34,480 nucleotides of DNA from Xanthobacteraceae bacterium (GCA_019241285.1 JAFAXD010000504.1:1-34480); one strand, 5' to 3'. Counted from the stretch's first letter, positions 1 to 10,763 are shown. Notes: generated by a model from the letters alone, not told the origin. Made by a program: numbers and translations.

Positions 1-126
1 CCGGCGTGCGAATATATCCGCGGTTGGCTGCTGTACTGTTTGACTGCCTACCTGCGGCTCTCACGCCAGTGCCCGGATTGGTTCGACCCGGGCCGACCGG
101 CGGCAGTCGCCTGAGGAGTTGGTTGA

Positions 127-3100
127 TTATTGGATCGCTTCGATCAGCAACTGCGCATCAGCGACGTCAGGCCGCGTGCAACGCGCGTCGAATGTTTGGT
201 AGATATTCACCAGAACATCGTTCGCTTCAACGCGCTGGCCCCCTTCGGACAGGAGGCGGGCGAGGCTCGTGCCGGTCCGCAGCTCGAACCATCGCGACCC
301 TTGCTCCCGCGCGAGGTCAATCGCGCGCTTGTATCTGCTGATCGCCGCAGCCGGATTGCCGCAACGGACCAGGAGGTCGCCATAGAGGCGATGAATTTCC
401 GGTTCGGCCCATCGCTCGCCTGTACCGGCTGTGATCCGCAGGGCTTCGCGAAATCGTTGATCGGCGAGGTCGCGCTGATCAGCCGCCGCGTGCGCATCCG
501 CAAGAAACGCGAGGCAAATCGGCCGAAAGATACGTGACCCGGTCTTTGCCCAAAGTTCGAGTCCGCTGTGAAACAATTCTACGGCCGTCATGGCGTGACC
601 TGTGCGCGCCACGCGCCAGCCGCGCAGGAAGTGTGCCAGCGCCTGCCAATAAGGGAGACCGCGGTCATTGGCGAACTCCATGAGCTCGCTGTCGATCGCT
701 GCCACCCGTTCGGCATCGCGCAACAGCACGAAGGCCATCCCGGCGTGCCAAAGAGCATAGAACCGCGACTGGTCGTCGCGGTCGAGCCCGCTGCTTTGAG
801 CGAGCGCAGTGTCCGCGGACTGTTCCGCCTCCGCGGGCCGGCCGGCTAGCGCCAACGCCCAGGATCGATATGCGTAGATCCCTATCCCGACATCCTGGCC
901 AAAACGCGCCCGCAGGTTCTGTCCCGTTCTCGAATTGGCGCCATGCTTGCCAGGATCGTAGCGCATGAGTGCCTGATCGAGTGAAGCGATTGCACGGGAC
1001 ATGTAGCCCATGATCAGATGTGATGTTCCGACCAGTCGATGGCCGACTAATATCGGGCCTCCTTCGTCCTGACCTTCGGCGACGGTTAGGAATTCTTCAG
1101 CTTGCTCCAGCATTGCGGCAGGCTTGCCACGGACATAGTGGTGAGCCCAAAGCCCGTACAGGATCGCGAGATGCATTCCCGGGTCATCGACGTGCCCGGA
1201 TAGCTCGCGCGCCTTGGCATAAGCATCGCCGACCTGCCGATCCGCATATCCGCGTTGCTCCAGCAGGGTCCTGGCAAGCGCGATCTGCAACCTCAATTCA
1301 TCGCGCGTGCGCGTCGCGTCGGCGGGTAAACAGACAATTTGCTGCAATGCCTGCGTGATGTTTTCGTGTGCCTCTGTCAAGGCGGAACGCGACAACGCGC
1401 GGTCCCCGGCAATAGACAAATAGCGCACGAATTTCGGCAGATCGTCTGCATGGCGGTAGTGATGCGCGATCAGCTCCGGTTGCGTGTCGACGATCTCTGG
1501 GAAACCCTCTTCCAATGCCCGGGCGATGCGTTGATGGAGTTGTTTTTTGCGAGTGCGGAGCAACATTTTCTCGGCGGCGTCGCGGACCAACGCATGCTTG
1601 AACACATAGGTGTTATCCCCGGACGCGTCTCTACAGTAGACGAGCTCCGAGGCCAGCAGCCGATCCAGCGCGGCATCCAGCACCTGTGCCGGAATGCCGG
1701 CAACGGCGCGCAGGAGCTCGTAGGAGAATTCGCGTCCGATGACGGCCCCGATCTGTGCGATCTCTTTGCCGGGACCCAAACGGTCGAGTCGGGCGAGTAG
1801 CGATTCCTGTAACGTCGCTGGGATCGTCTGCAGATGGACGCCGGCGAGCTCATAGCGCTCCTGATCTTCCCGCAGGACTCCTGCTTCCAGCACCGTCTTG
1901 GTCAGCTCTTCGATAAATAGAGGCACTCCATCGGTGCGGGCCAGAATCTCGCTCAACACCGGCGAGGGCATCGGCTTGCCCCCGGTTACGTGCTCGACCA
2001 ATGCGGCACCGTACTGATGGCCGAGCGGCATCAGCCGAATCGTCGTGATGCGCGGGTCATCGTGCCAGGGGGGAGTGAACTCGGGTCGGGTCGTGATGAG
2101 CAGGAGAACGCGAAGGCGCGCGATGCGCTGAACCAGGAGCGAGAGCTGCTGCAACGAAGTCGGGTCGATCCAATGGGCGTCTTCAAAAATCAGATAGACC
2201 GGTTGCTCCAAAGCTAATGCTTCGAGCTGTGCCAGCAATGCGGCTAACGTCTTTTGCTTGCATTCCGCCGGGCTAAGCTCGTGCAAGCCAAAACTATCTC
2301 TGATCGGCAATTGCAGAAGGTTTGCAATGATTGCAACCTGCTCGGGTGTTGCTGCTGATCGTGCCAAGAGAGCCTCGAGCTTGTCGAGCTTGCCGGCCGG
2401 CGAGTCGTTGCGGTCAAATCCTGCAGCATGTTCAAGCTGGCCAATGATCGGGAACAGCGCCGTATGGGTATGATGCATCGAGCAGAAATAACGCAGCGTG
2501 ATGTGCGGCTCGTTTCTCAGCCTCTCATCGAGCGCGAGCGCGATATGCGATTTACCGATCCCTGGTTCGCCGCAAAGTATTACGACGCACCCTTCGTTGC
2601 GCCGGGCGTCGCGCCACTTGCTCAGCAGCAATTCCATTTCGCTGTCGCGGCCCAACAGCGGCGGCAGTTTACTCTTGTGCCTGGCTTCGAAGCGGCTCTT
2701 CACGTCAGTGGCGCCGATGACATGCCAGACCCTTATTGGGTCGGGCCAGCCTTTCAGGGTGCGAAGCCCGAGATCGCTGTAATCGAAATGGCCGCCGGTC
2801 AACCGCTGTGAATTCGCGTCGATCAGCACCGTCCCCGGGCTTGCCATTTTCTGCAGGCGCGCCGCCAGGTTCGGCGTTTGTCCGATGGCGGCCTGCTCCC
2901 GGACCATGCCGTCGCCCACGAGATCGCCGACCACGACCACGCCTGTGGCAATCCCAATACGGACCCGCAATCCCACGCCAATCTCAGCTTGCAGCGCCCC
3001 GACCGCATCAATCAGCGCCAGGCCTGCCCGGGTCGCCTGGACTGCACTCTCCTCTTCAGCTTGCGGGTAGCCGAAATAGGCAAGCACGCCGTCCCCCATG

Positions 3101-3489
3101 TAGCGGACGACGTTTCCGTTGTGACGGCGCACGACGTCCGTGACGCGGGTGTTGTAGGCGATGAGTACGCGCCGGAAGTCTTCGGGGTCGAGACGAGCCG
3201 AGAGCGCCGAGGAACCAACGAGATCACAGAACATGATTGTCAGCTGGCGTCGCTCGGCATCGTTGAGCGGTGCGGCGTCAGTGGGCATGGGAAGCTCGGT
3301 CCGGCCAGCCCCGCTCCATCGCGCAATGGCGTCCAGAATTTGCAAGCGATGCTGTGCCGGGATCTTGAGATTTTGCAGGTCTTGCTCGGTGAGCCGATGC
3401 ACGTCCGAGACGTCGATGGCGTTCTCGGCGAAGCGTTGGGCGTACTCGGTGAGGCCGATCGATCTTAGCCAGTCGGCAATGCCCTGCAT
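127..3489 (-). CDS. SAM-domain / class III adenylate-guanylate cyclase / AAA ATPase / TPR signalling protein
   Basis: 1120-aa ORF. N-terminal SAM-like segment (IADWLRSIGLTEYAQRFAENAID), cyclase homology domain (LTIMFCDLVGSSALSARLDPEDFR...VRYMGDGVLAYFGYPQAEE), Walker A (GEPGIGKSH), then TPR-like C-terminus. Confidence 0.93.
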   Translation of the reverse strand: MQGIADWLRSIGLTEYAQRFAENAIDVSDVHRLTEQDLQNLKIPAQHRLQILDAIARWSGAGRTELPMPTDAAPLNDAERRQLTIMFCDLVGSSALSARLDPEDFRRVLIAYNTRVTDVVRRHNGNVVRYMGDGVLAYFGYPQAEEESAVQATRAGLALIDAVGALQAEIGVGLRVRIGIATGVVVVGDLVGDGMVREQAAIGQTPNLAARLQKMASPGTVLIDANSQRLTGGHFDYSDLGLRTLKGWPDPIRVWHVIGATDVKSRFEARHKSKLPPLLGRDSEMELLLSKWRDARRNEGCVVILCGEPGIGKSHIALALDERLRNEPHITLRYFCSMHHTHTALFPIIGQLEHAAGFDRNDSPAGKLDKLEALLARSAATPEQVAIIANLLQLPIRDSFGLHELSPAECKQKTLAALLAQLEALALEQPVYLIFEDAHWIDPTSLQQLSLLVQRIARLRVLLLITTRPEFTPPWHDDPRITTIRLMPLGHQYGAALVEHVTGGKPMPSPVLSEILARTDGVPLFIEELTKTVLEAGVLREDQERYELAGVHLQTIPATLQESLLARLDRLGPGKEIAQIGAVIGREFSYELLRAVAGIPAQVLDAALDRLLASELVYCRDASGDNTYVFKHALVRDAAEKMLLRTRKKQLHQRIARALEEGFPEIVDTQPELIAHHYRHADDLPKFVRYLSIAGDRALSRSALTEAHENITQALQQIVCLPADATRTRDELRLQIALARTLLEQRGYADRQVGDAYAKARELSGHVDDPGMHLAILYGLWAHHYVRGKPAAMLEQAEEFLTVAEGQDEGGPILVGHRLVGTSHLIMGYMSRAIASLDQALMRYDPGKHGANSRTGQNLRARFGQDVGIGIYAYRSWALALAGRPAEAEQSADTALAQSSGLDRDDQSRFYALWHAGMAFVLLRDAERVAAIDSELMEFANDRGLPYWQALAHFLRGWRVARTGHAMTAVELFHSGLELWAKTGSRIFRPICLAFLADAHAAADQRDLADQRFREALRITAGTGERWAEPEIHRLYGDLLVRCGNPAAAISRYKRAIDLAREQGSRWFELRTGTSLARLLSEGGQRVEANDVLVNIYQTFDARCTRPDVADAQLLIEAIQ

Positions 3490-3721
3490 ACCAATCCCAT
3501 CGCACCCACGTCATCTTAACACAAATGACGGTTGCGAACACACCACGGTTGCTCAGCTTAGGGACGATTCGCTCTAACGAAGCCAGTCTCGGCGCCGCCT
3601 ACACGCGCTTAACGCGAATTAAAGTATGAGGCGCGTACTGATATATGCAATCACCATCGCTGGTGACCAATCGAATACGCGCGAAATCCGACAGCGGCCG
3701 CAATACCGCGTGCCGCGGCTC

Positions 3722-4912
3722 TCAGCGTTGCGAGATGGTGCGATGCCGCCCAGCGTCGTGATCCTGGTCGACGGTCCGCACCGCGTCTCCCGGCCTCACC
3801 CCGTCCGGTGGGTTCTCGACCACACGATCGTCGGAGTTGAGGCCTGAGGCGACTTCGATCTCGTTGCCGAGATCGCGCGCGACAGTGATTTGCCTGAGCA
3901 CAATCCGATTGTTGTCGTCGACGACGGCGACGCGCAGCCCGTGTTGATCGAAGATGAGCGCGCTTGCCGGGATGTTGATGGCGACATCGGGATGCGGCAG
4001 TTCGAACGTGACTGTGGCGAATGCGCCTGTCATCAGCTCCCGCTTGCTGTTGTCGACGATGAGCAGCATCCGGGTTGTTCCCGACGCAACATCGACGGCT
4101 TGAGCGGACGCCTCTACGGTCGCCGGGAAGCGGCGTCCCGGATATTCAGGCACCGAGATTTGCGCACGTGTGCCGATCGCTATGCTGGGCACGTAATTTT
4201 GCGGAACGTTGACGTAGACGCGCAATTTGCTGGTGTCCGACACGATGAACAAAGCCGCCCCGCCGCCGGCACCTGCGTTGATCAACGCGCCTACATCGGT
4301 ATTGCGGGCGGTGACTAATCCGTCGAAGGGCGCGGTGATGCGCTTGTATTGTTCCAACACGCGCAGACGATCGAGATTGGCCTGGGCCGACTTCACGAGC
4401 CCTTCCTTGTTCGAGGCATCGGCGGTGCGCTGGTCGAGGTCTTGCTTGGCCAGACTCCCGGTCGTGATGAGTTGCTGGCCCCTCAGCAGCGTCGCCTGTG
4501 CGAGCTTGAGGTTCGCCTGTGCGGCGGTGAGATCGGCCGCGGCCTGCATGATCTGCTGGTCGAGGTCCGGCGCATCGATCTCGCCAAGCAGCTGGCCAGC
4601 TTTCACTGGTGTGCCGATGTCGGCCTGCCAGCTTTTCAGGTAGCCGCTGACCCGCGCGAAGATCGGCGCCTGCACGTAAGCCTCGAGCCTGCCTGGCAGA
4701 TCCAATGTCGTACGCTGGCCGCGGGTGTCCGGCTTGGCAACGCCAACCACGGGCACGGCCTGTGCCTCGGTCCACGCGGACAGCTTGGCATCCGCCATCT
4801 TGCGCGTGGTGAGACCCATGGTGACCAGCACGGCACAGACCGCGACGGCGAGGATGCCGGCGAAACGCAGTCGCCGGCGGGAAATAGCCGGGGGCGTGGA
4901 CTCAGGCTGCAT
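3722..4912 (-). CDS. RND efflux transporter periplasmic adaptor (HlyD/MFP family)
   Basis: ORF with N-terminal TM segment, lipoyl/hairpin pattern (GYLKSWQADIGTPVKAGQLLGEIDAPDLDQQ) and RITAPFDGLVTARNTDVG. Start moved to MQPESTPP at 4912, overlapping the permease stop by 11 bp; the ORF track extends to 5011. Confidence 0.92.
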   Translation of the reverse strand: MQPESTPPAISRRRLRFAGILAVAVCAVLVTMGLTTRKMADAKLSAWTEAQAVPVVGVAKPDTRGQRTTLDLPGRLEAYVQAPIFARVSGYLKSWQADIGTPVKAGQLLGEIDAPDLDQQIMQAAADLTAAQANLKLAQATLLRGQQLITTGSLAKQDLDQRTADASNKEGLVKSAQANLDRLRVLEQYKRITAPFDGLVTARNTDVGALINAGAGGGAALFIVSDTSKLRVYVNVPQNYVPSIAIGTRAQISVPEYPGRRFPATVEASAQAVDVASGTTRMLLIVDNSKRELMTGAFATVTFELPHPDVAINIPASALIFDQHGLRVAVVDDNNRIVLRQITVARDLGNEIEVASGLNSDDRVVENPPDGVRPGDAVRTVDQDHDAGRHRTISQR

Positions 4913-7900
4913 GGGGTTCTCCGACGGGCTCAATCGCCGGCGCGGGCGCGCGCCGACCATGGAGCAGGCTGAAAACAACAGGGACGAAGATGAGCGTTGC
5001 GACCGTGGCAAAGATCAGGCCGCCGACCACGGCGCGCCCAAGAGGAGCGTTCTGCTCGCCGCCTTCACCAAGGCCGAGCGACATCGGCAGCATGCCGATG
5101 ACCATGGCTAGCGCAGTCATGAGCACCGGGCGGAAGCGCACAAACCCGGCTTCGAGCGCGGCAGCAACCGGATCGCCGAGCGCGTCGAGCCGCTCGCGCG
5201 CAAAGCTGATCACGAGGACGCTGTTCGCGGTGGCGACGCCCATGCACATGATGGCACCCGTGAGCGCCGGCACCGACAGCGTCGTTCCGGTCGCGAACAG
5301 CATCCAGACAATGCCGGCAAGCGCCGCTGGAAGTGCCGTGATGATGACGAACGGATCGGTCCAGGACTGAAAGTTGACGACGATCAGCAAATAGATGAGG
5401 ACGACGGCTCCGAGCAATCCGAACAGCAGTCCCGAAAACGCGCTGTTCATGGTGTTGACCTGTCCCAGCATCGCGACCTGCACGCCTTTCGGGCGAAGGC
5501 TGGCCGTTTCATCCAGGACTTTCTGAACGTCGGCCGCCACTGCACCGAGGTCGCGGCCCTGGGTCGTGCCGTAGATCTGCACCATATTCTGGATGTTGTA
5601 TTGCGACACGACCGCGGGCGTGCCGGTGCGGTTGATGTCGGCGATCGCGCCCAACGTTTGCGCGCCCGCGCCCGGGGCCGTAATCGGCAAGTTCCTGAGC
5701 GCGCTCAGTGAGTCCATTTGGTATTGCGGCGTCTGCATGACGATGGAGTACTGCACGCCGTTCTCGGGATTGAGCCAGAACGTGGGCGCAACCTGGCTAC
5801 TGCCGGCGAGATTCACGACCATGCTGTTCGTTACATCGCGCTCGGTGACGCCGACATATTCGGCGCGGGTGCGGTCAACGTCGACATTGAAACTCGGTCC
5901 TCGGTCTGATTGCTGGATGCGAACATCGACAAGGCCGGGGACGTGCCGCAGCCGGCGCAGCAGCTCATCGGCGTAGGCATAGTCTGCATCGAGGCGCGGA
6001 CCGCGAATCTGTACGTCGATTGGAGCCGGTGCGCCGAAGTTGAGAATCTGGCTGATGATGTCGGGCGGAAGAAACGAGAAGGTCGTTCCCGGAAAGTGTG
6101 CCGGCAGCTCTTCTCGCAGCTGGCGCACGTAAGTCGCCGTCGGCTTGTGCTCCTCGGTGAGCTTGATCTGGATGTCGCCGTCCTGCGAACCGATGATTCC
6201 GGTGTTGTTGTAGGTCATATTGATGCCGCTGACCGGAACGCCGATATTGTCGACGATCGTTGCCAGCTCGTTTGCCGGCACGATTTCGCGGATGGCTTTT
6301 TCGATCGCGGCGAATTCCTCGGCGCCGACCTCGACACGGGTGCCGACCGGCGTGCGCACGTGCATCAGGATTTGGCCGGCATCAACCGACGGGAAGAAAT
6401 CGCGGCCCAGATAAGGCGCGAGTGCAAATGACGCGACGATGGCGCCCAGAAAGCCGATGACGAAAACGGCCCGTCGGCGCAGCGCCATTCCCAACAGGGC
6501 GCAATAAAAGGCCCGAAAACCCTCGAATCCCCGCTCGAACCAGCGTTGAAAGCGCACGAACGGATTGCGTGAAGGCGGCATCGCCCCATCAAGGCCATGC
6601 ATGTCCGTATGTGGCGCGTGGGGCTTGAGCAAATACATGGCCATGGTCGGGACGAGGGTTCGGGACAGGATGAACGACCAGACCATGGCCGACATGACGG
6701 CTTCCGCCATGGGCACGAACAGAAATCGCGGTACGCCGGTGAGAAAGAACATCGGTATGAACACGATGCAGATGCACAGCATCGAGACAAAGGCGGGCAC
6801 CACGATCTGCGCGGCGCCATCCATGATGGCGGTCTCGACGTCCTTGCCCTGCTCCAGATGCCAGTTGATGTTTTCGATCGTCACCGTTGCTTCATCGACC
6901 AGAATGCCGACGGCAAGTGCGAGCCCGCCCAGGGTCATAATGTTGAGGGTCTCACCCAATGCCCAAAGGGTTGCGATCGAGCCCAGCACCGACAGCGGGA
7001 TGGATGTTGCAATGATGAGGGTCGAGCGCACGCTTCCCAGGAACAAAAGAATCATCACGCTGGTGAGCGCGGCGGCGATAAGCCCTTCGCGGATCACGCC
7101 ACCGATCGCGGCGTTGATGAAAATCGACTGATCGCCGAGCAGTGCGATGTTGAGATTTTCGGGCAGGATCTCCTTGAGCTCCTGCACCTTCTTCTTGATC
7201 CCTTCGATGATCGCTAATGTCGACACCGAACCATTCTTGAGCACCTGCATCAGGACGGAGCGGCTGCCGTCCACGTGCACGATATTGGTTTGCGGCGAAT
7301 TGCCGTCACGCACGTGGGCGACGTCCCGGATGTAGACCATCGCGCCGTCGACGCTCTTGATCGGCAGGTCGGCGAGCTCGTTGATCAGCGAGGGCGCGTT
7401 ATTGAGCTTGATGGTGTACTCGAACCGACCAATCTTCTCGGTGCCAACCGGGGTGATCAGGTTCTGCGCCGCCAAGGCGTTGGCGACGTCCTGGCTCGAC
7501 AAGCTCCGCGCCTGCATCGCAGCCGAGTCGAGATCGATCTGAACCTGGCGGGATTTGCCGCCATACGGATAAGGGATTGCCGCACCCGGAACGGTAATGA
7601 GCGGCGTGCGGACCACATAGAGGCCAAGGTCCGCCAGTTGCTGCTCCGACAAGCCCTGTCCGGCCAGCGCTAGTTGAATGATCGGAACGGTGGTCGCGTT
7701 GTAGTTGAGGATCAGCGGTGGCGTGGTGCCCGGCGGCATTTGCTTGAGCACCGTCTGCGACACCGACGTGACCTGCGCATTGGCAATGCGGATGTCGGCA
7801 CCGGGTTGAAAGAAAACCTTAACGATGCCGAGTCCGTTGTACGAGGTCGCCTCGACATGCTCGATGTCATTGACCGTCGTCGTCAACACTCGCTGATATT

Positions 7901-8099
7901 GGGACACCATGCGGCCGGCCATCTGATCGGGCGACAGGCCGGTGTACTGCCAAATGGCAGCGATGATCGGGATGCGGATTTCTGGAAAAATATCGATGGG
8001 CGCGCGCAAGGCCGCGAGCGAGCCGGTGATCAGAATGAGCAGGGCGAGCACGACAAACGTGTACGGCCGCCGCAACGCGATGCGGACCAGGGCAACCAT
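4902..8099 (-). CDS. RND efflux transporter permease (AcrB/HAE1-like)
   Basis: 1065-aa ORF, MVALVRIALRRPYTFVVLALLILITGSLAALRAPIDIFPEIRIPII, two large periplasmic loops and 12-TM pattern, GGLALAVGILVDEATVTIENI. Confidence 0.95.
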   Translation of the reverse strand: MVALVRIALRRPYTFVVLALLILITGSLAALRAPIDIFPEIRIPIIAAIWQYTGLSPDQMAGRMVSQYQRVLTTTVNDIEHVEATSYNGLGIVKVFFQPGADIRIANAQVTSVSQTVLKQMPPGTTPPLILNYNATTVPIIQLALAGQGLSEQQLADLGLYVVRTPLITVPGAAIPYPYGGKSRQVQIDLDSAAMQARSLSSQDVANALAAQNLITPVGTEKIGRFEYTIKLNNAPSLINELADLPIKSVDGAMVYIRDVAHVRDGNSPQTNIVHVDGSRSVLMQVLKNGSVSTLAIIEGIKKKVQELKEILPENLNIALLGDQSIFINAAIGGVIREGLIAAALTSVMILLFLGSVRSTLIIATSIPLSVLGSIATLWALGETLNIMTLGGLALAVGILVDEATVTIENINWHLEQGKDVETAIMDGAAQIVVPAFVSMLCICIVFIPMFFLTGVPRFLFVPMAEAVMSAMVWSFILSRTLVPTMAMYLLKPHAPHTDMHGLDGAMPPSRNPFVRFQRWFERGFEGFRAFYCALLGMALRRRAVFVIGFLGAIVASFALAPYLGRDFFPSVDAGQILMHVRTPVGTRVEVGAEEFAAIEKAIREIVPANELATIVDNIGVPVSGINMTYNNTGIIGSQDGDIQIKLTEEHKPTATYVRQLREELPAHFPGTTFSFLPPDIISQILNFGAPAPIDVQIRGPRLDADYAYADELLRRLRHVPGLVDVRIQQSDRGPSFNVDVDRTRAEYVGVTERDVTNSMVVNLAGSSQVAPTFWLNPENGVQYSIVMQTPQYQMDSLSALRNLPITAPGAGAQTLGAIADINRTGTPAVVSQYNIQNMVQIYGTTQGRDLGAVAADVQKVLDETASLRPKGVQVAMLGQVNTMNSAFSGLLFGLLGAVVLIYLLIVVNFQSWTDPFVIITALPAALAGIVWMLFATGTTLSVPALTGAIMCMGVATANSVLVISFARERLDALGDPVAAALEAGFVRFRPVLMTALAMVIGMLPMSLGLGEGGEQNAPLGRAVVGGLIFATVATLIFVPVVFSLLHGRRAPAPAIEPVGEPHAA

Positions 8100-8508
8100 G
8101 CGATAAAATGTTCCCGCTCTTTTCTTGACATGCCTCGCCGCGTCCGGCTCAAGCCAGAAGCAACACGGCTCGCGCAGTCACCCCCAACGAGACTCCGCTC
8201 GTTGCAGTGCAACATACTCGGGTTCGCGTCCGAGACAATTCACAAATATGTATGGGGCCTCTCCGCATTCAGCATTTCTCGACGCGGAATAACAAGATTT
8301 TGCCACATCAAGACGCATCGCGTGACATTTTGCGCAACGCGCTGCTCAGCGTTCAGGCAATGCGGCAGGTTGCTTGCGAGTATGCGCGCGCGGTGCGGAA
8401 GGATTCCATGCTCGCGCACGATTCGCGGGATGATTTTCTTCCGATCATTACACCGTTGTAACTTTGATTTGAGTCTAACAGTTGAACAACGTACAATCGC
8501 GGCTGAGA

Positions 8509-9183
8509 TCACGCTTGGCTTGCGATGGTAAGTACCAGCGACACGGCGCCGACCAGCACGAGGCTCGCGGCCCATACCGAGTCGAGGTTGAACCAGCTGC
8601 GCGACAGGAAGCGCAGGCCCAAGTAACGATACACAAGCCACGCCAGGATGCCGCCGGCCGTGATCATCGCCAGGGCATGGACGACGGCGACCAGCACCGC
8701 CATGGTCAGGTTCGCATCGATCAGCGTACCGGCAGCTTCATGACCGGGGTCGAGATCAGCCGTGCGGCACAGTCCCAGATAGATTGGCACGAGCATCAGT
8801 CCGGCGCCGTGGGCGATCGCAACAACAAATGACCATAGCGCGAGCTGGGTCGGCGGAATGCGCGCTAGCACGCGGGGGTGGCGCTGGTTGATCAGGCGAA
8901 AGACGCCGAAAGCGATGACGATCAGGCTGGCGGCGATCTGGATCGGCTGCCGCCATTCGACGAGCGCGAGCAGCAGCGCGAAGGGCAGAATGACCAACAA
9001 GATTGCCAGCAGATGGCCGAGGGTCAGCGGTCCAAGCGCCGTCACGAGGGCGCGCGCGTTGCGTTCGAGCAGTCCGGCCGAGACCGCGAGCGGCCACCCC
9101 ATCCCGGGATTGAGCCCGTGATAGATACCGCTCGCGACGACTGCGAGCCACAGGCCCGCCGGTGTCCAATCCGCGTCCGGCAA
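8509..9183 (-). CDS. Multi-pass integral membrane protein of unknown function
   Basis: 224-aa hydrophobic ORF, with GIYHGLNPGMGWPLAVSAGLLE near the N-terminus and about 6 TM segments. Ends 2 bp after the upstream SBP56 gene stop, so likely co-transcribed. Confidence 0.8.
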   Translation of the reverse strand: MPDADWTPAGLWLAVVASGIYHGLNPGMGWPLAVSAGLLERNARALVTALGPLTLGHLLAILLVILPFALLLALVEWRQPIQIAASLIVIAFGVFRLINQRHPRVLARIPPTQLALWSFVVAIAHGAGLMLVPIYLGLCRTADLDPGHEAAGTLIDANLTMAVLVAVVHALAMITAGGILAWLVYRYLGLRFLSRSWFNLDSVWAASLVLVGAVSLVLTIASQA

Positions 9184-9185
9184 CT

Positions 9186-10589
9186 TTACTGGACCGACGG
9201 ATAACAGAAGGAATCCGTCGAGCAGTCTCCGCCTTCGAGCCGCACCTGGTGCGTGCGGTAGCCGTCGGGGAAACTCACCCAGAAGTCCTTGGCGAGCTCG
9301 AGGCCACCGTTCGGTTTGGCATGCGCCATGACCTGGGCGGCTGGCACACCACTCGGGTAGAACTGATTGTCCCAGGTCGAATAAAGCGAGTTCGTCCAGT
9401 AGACGCGCTTGCCGTCGCGGCTGATCTCAACCATTTGCGGGCCGCCGGTATATTTGTTGCCACTCGGGTGCGGGGTACGGCGGGCAATGCCGCCGACATG
9501 CACTGATCCGGTGAGCTTGGGCTTGCGCGGGTCGCTGACATCGTACTGACGCATCTCGCCGGTGCCCCAGCAGGCGACGTAGAGGAAGCGATCATCCATG
9601 GAGAGATCAATGTCGGTCACGAGCGGCGGCACCGCGCCAAAGCCCTGCAGCAGCGGCGGCAGATCGTCCTTGGCGGCCGGCTCCGGCGGGATGGTCGCGG
9701 TCTTCTCGATGTGGAACTTGCTGCCGTCGCGCCACCAGGTCCAGATCGAGCCCTCCAGATTGGTCGTATCTACCACGACGCCGAGGAAGCCGTATTCGCG
9801 AACCGGATCGTGCGCGGGCCGCACCTCCAGCGCCATCTGGTGATTGGCACCGAGATCGATGGTCTGCACGTTCCTCCGCGCGCGCAGATCCCAGAAATGG
9901 ATCCGGTGCCCGTATTTGTTTGATAGCAAGTCTTCCGGGACGATGCCATTCTCGAACTGCGGCGGCAGCGCCCATTCGCTGGTCACCATGTAGTCGCGCG
10001 GCAGGTTCCACCAGAAATCATAATGCAGTTGCTGCGGCCCGCGGTCGATTTCCCAGCGGCCGAGCACCTCGAAGCTCTCGCAATCCATGATGAACACGCC
10101 GGGCGGGCCGCCGGTGCCGTCCTTGCCGCTGCCGCCGAGTGTGCTGATGTAGATCCCTTCCGGGCCGCAATGGACCGTGTGCGGACGCGAGTAGCCGGTT
10201 TTCTTGAACACTTCCTCGGGCTGGATGACCTTGTGGATCTTGGGCTTGGTCGGATCGGGCTTGGTGTCGACGATATAGATGCGCGAGGAACGAAGTCCCG
10301 GGATGATGAGATAACGCCGCTCCAGGAACGCGTGGCCGGTGAGCGGAGACAGGGAGGACGAGCAGGCGTTCCAGCCGAAATGATGAAACTCATCCCCCGC
10401 GTAAGGCATGGTCAGCGTGTCGATGACTTTGCTGAACGTCGGCGATCCTTGCTTGACGTCGACGACGGCGAGGGCATCGGGCTTGGAGAAATCAGGGCTG
10501 AGCAGCAACGTGTAGGCGAGCGTCTCGGGTGGCGCTTCCATCGCCAGCTTGGGGGATGCGTAAAAGGTCGGATCGGGCCTCATTGTCAT
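9186..10589 (-). CDS. Selenium-binding protein (SBP56) family / putative methanethiol oxidase
   Basis: 467-aa ORF with the SBP56 hallmark DEFHHFGWNACSS, followed by RYLIIPGLRSSRIYIVDTKPDPTKPKIHKVI and HTVHCGPEGIYISTLGG. Confidence 0.92.
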   Translation of the reverse strand: MTMRPDPTFYASPKLAMEAPPETLAYTLLLSPDFSKPDALAVVDVKQGSPTFSKVIDTLTMPYAGDEFHHFGWNACSSSLSPLTGHAFLERRYLIIPGLRSSRIYIVDTKPDPTKPKIHKVIQPEEVFKKTGYSRPHTVHCGPEGIYISTLGGSGKDGTGGPPGVFIMDCESFEVLGRWEIDRGPQQLHYDFWWNLPRDYMVTSEWALPPQFENGIVPEDLLSNKYGHRIHFWDLRARRNVQTIDLGANHQMALEVRPAHDPVREYGFLGVVVDTTNLEGSIWTWWRDGSKFHIEKTATIPPEPAAKDDLPPLLQGFGAVPPLVTDIDLSMDDRFLYVACWGTGEMRQYDVSDPRKPKLTGSVHVGGIARRTPHPSGNKYTGGPQMVEISRDGKRVYWTNSLYSTWDNQFYPSGVPAAQVMAHAKPNGGLELAKDFWVSFPDGYRTHQVRLEGGDCSTDSFCYPSVQ

Positions 10590-10763
10590 TTGTTATCCTC
10601 CGTACCAAGGGGTGTAGGGCGCCTCTCTCGCAATCAGCATCGTATGCACGGATGATTATTTCATTTTTGCGACGATAAATCTTTAGGACCGGCTTTACGC
10701 GATGGACATTTCCGGAAGAATAACGATAGAGCGAAACAACGTTTCGAAGAAAAATCGTTCAGC

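Noticed and set aside
8100-8508. Possible small genes between the RND permease and the membrane protein
   Set aside because: Only short overlapping ORFs without motifs or convincing RBS; treated as intergenic/promoter region.
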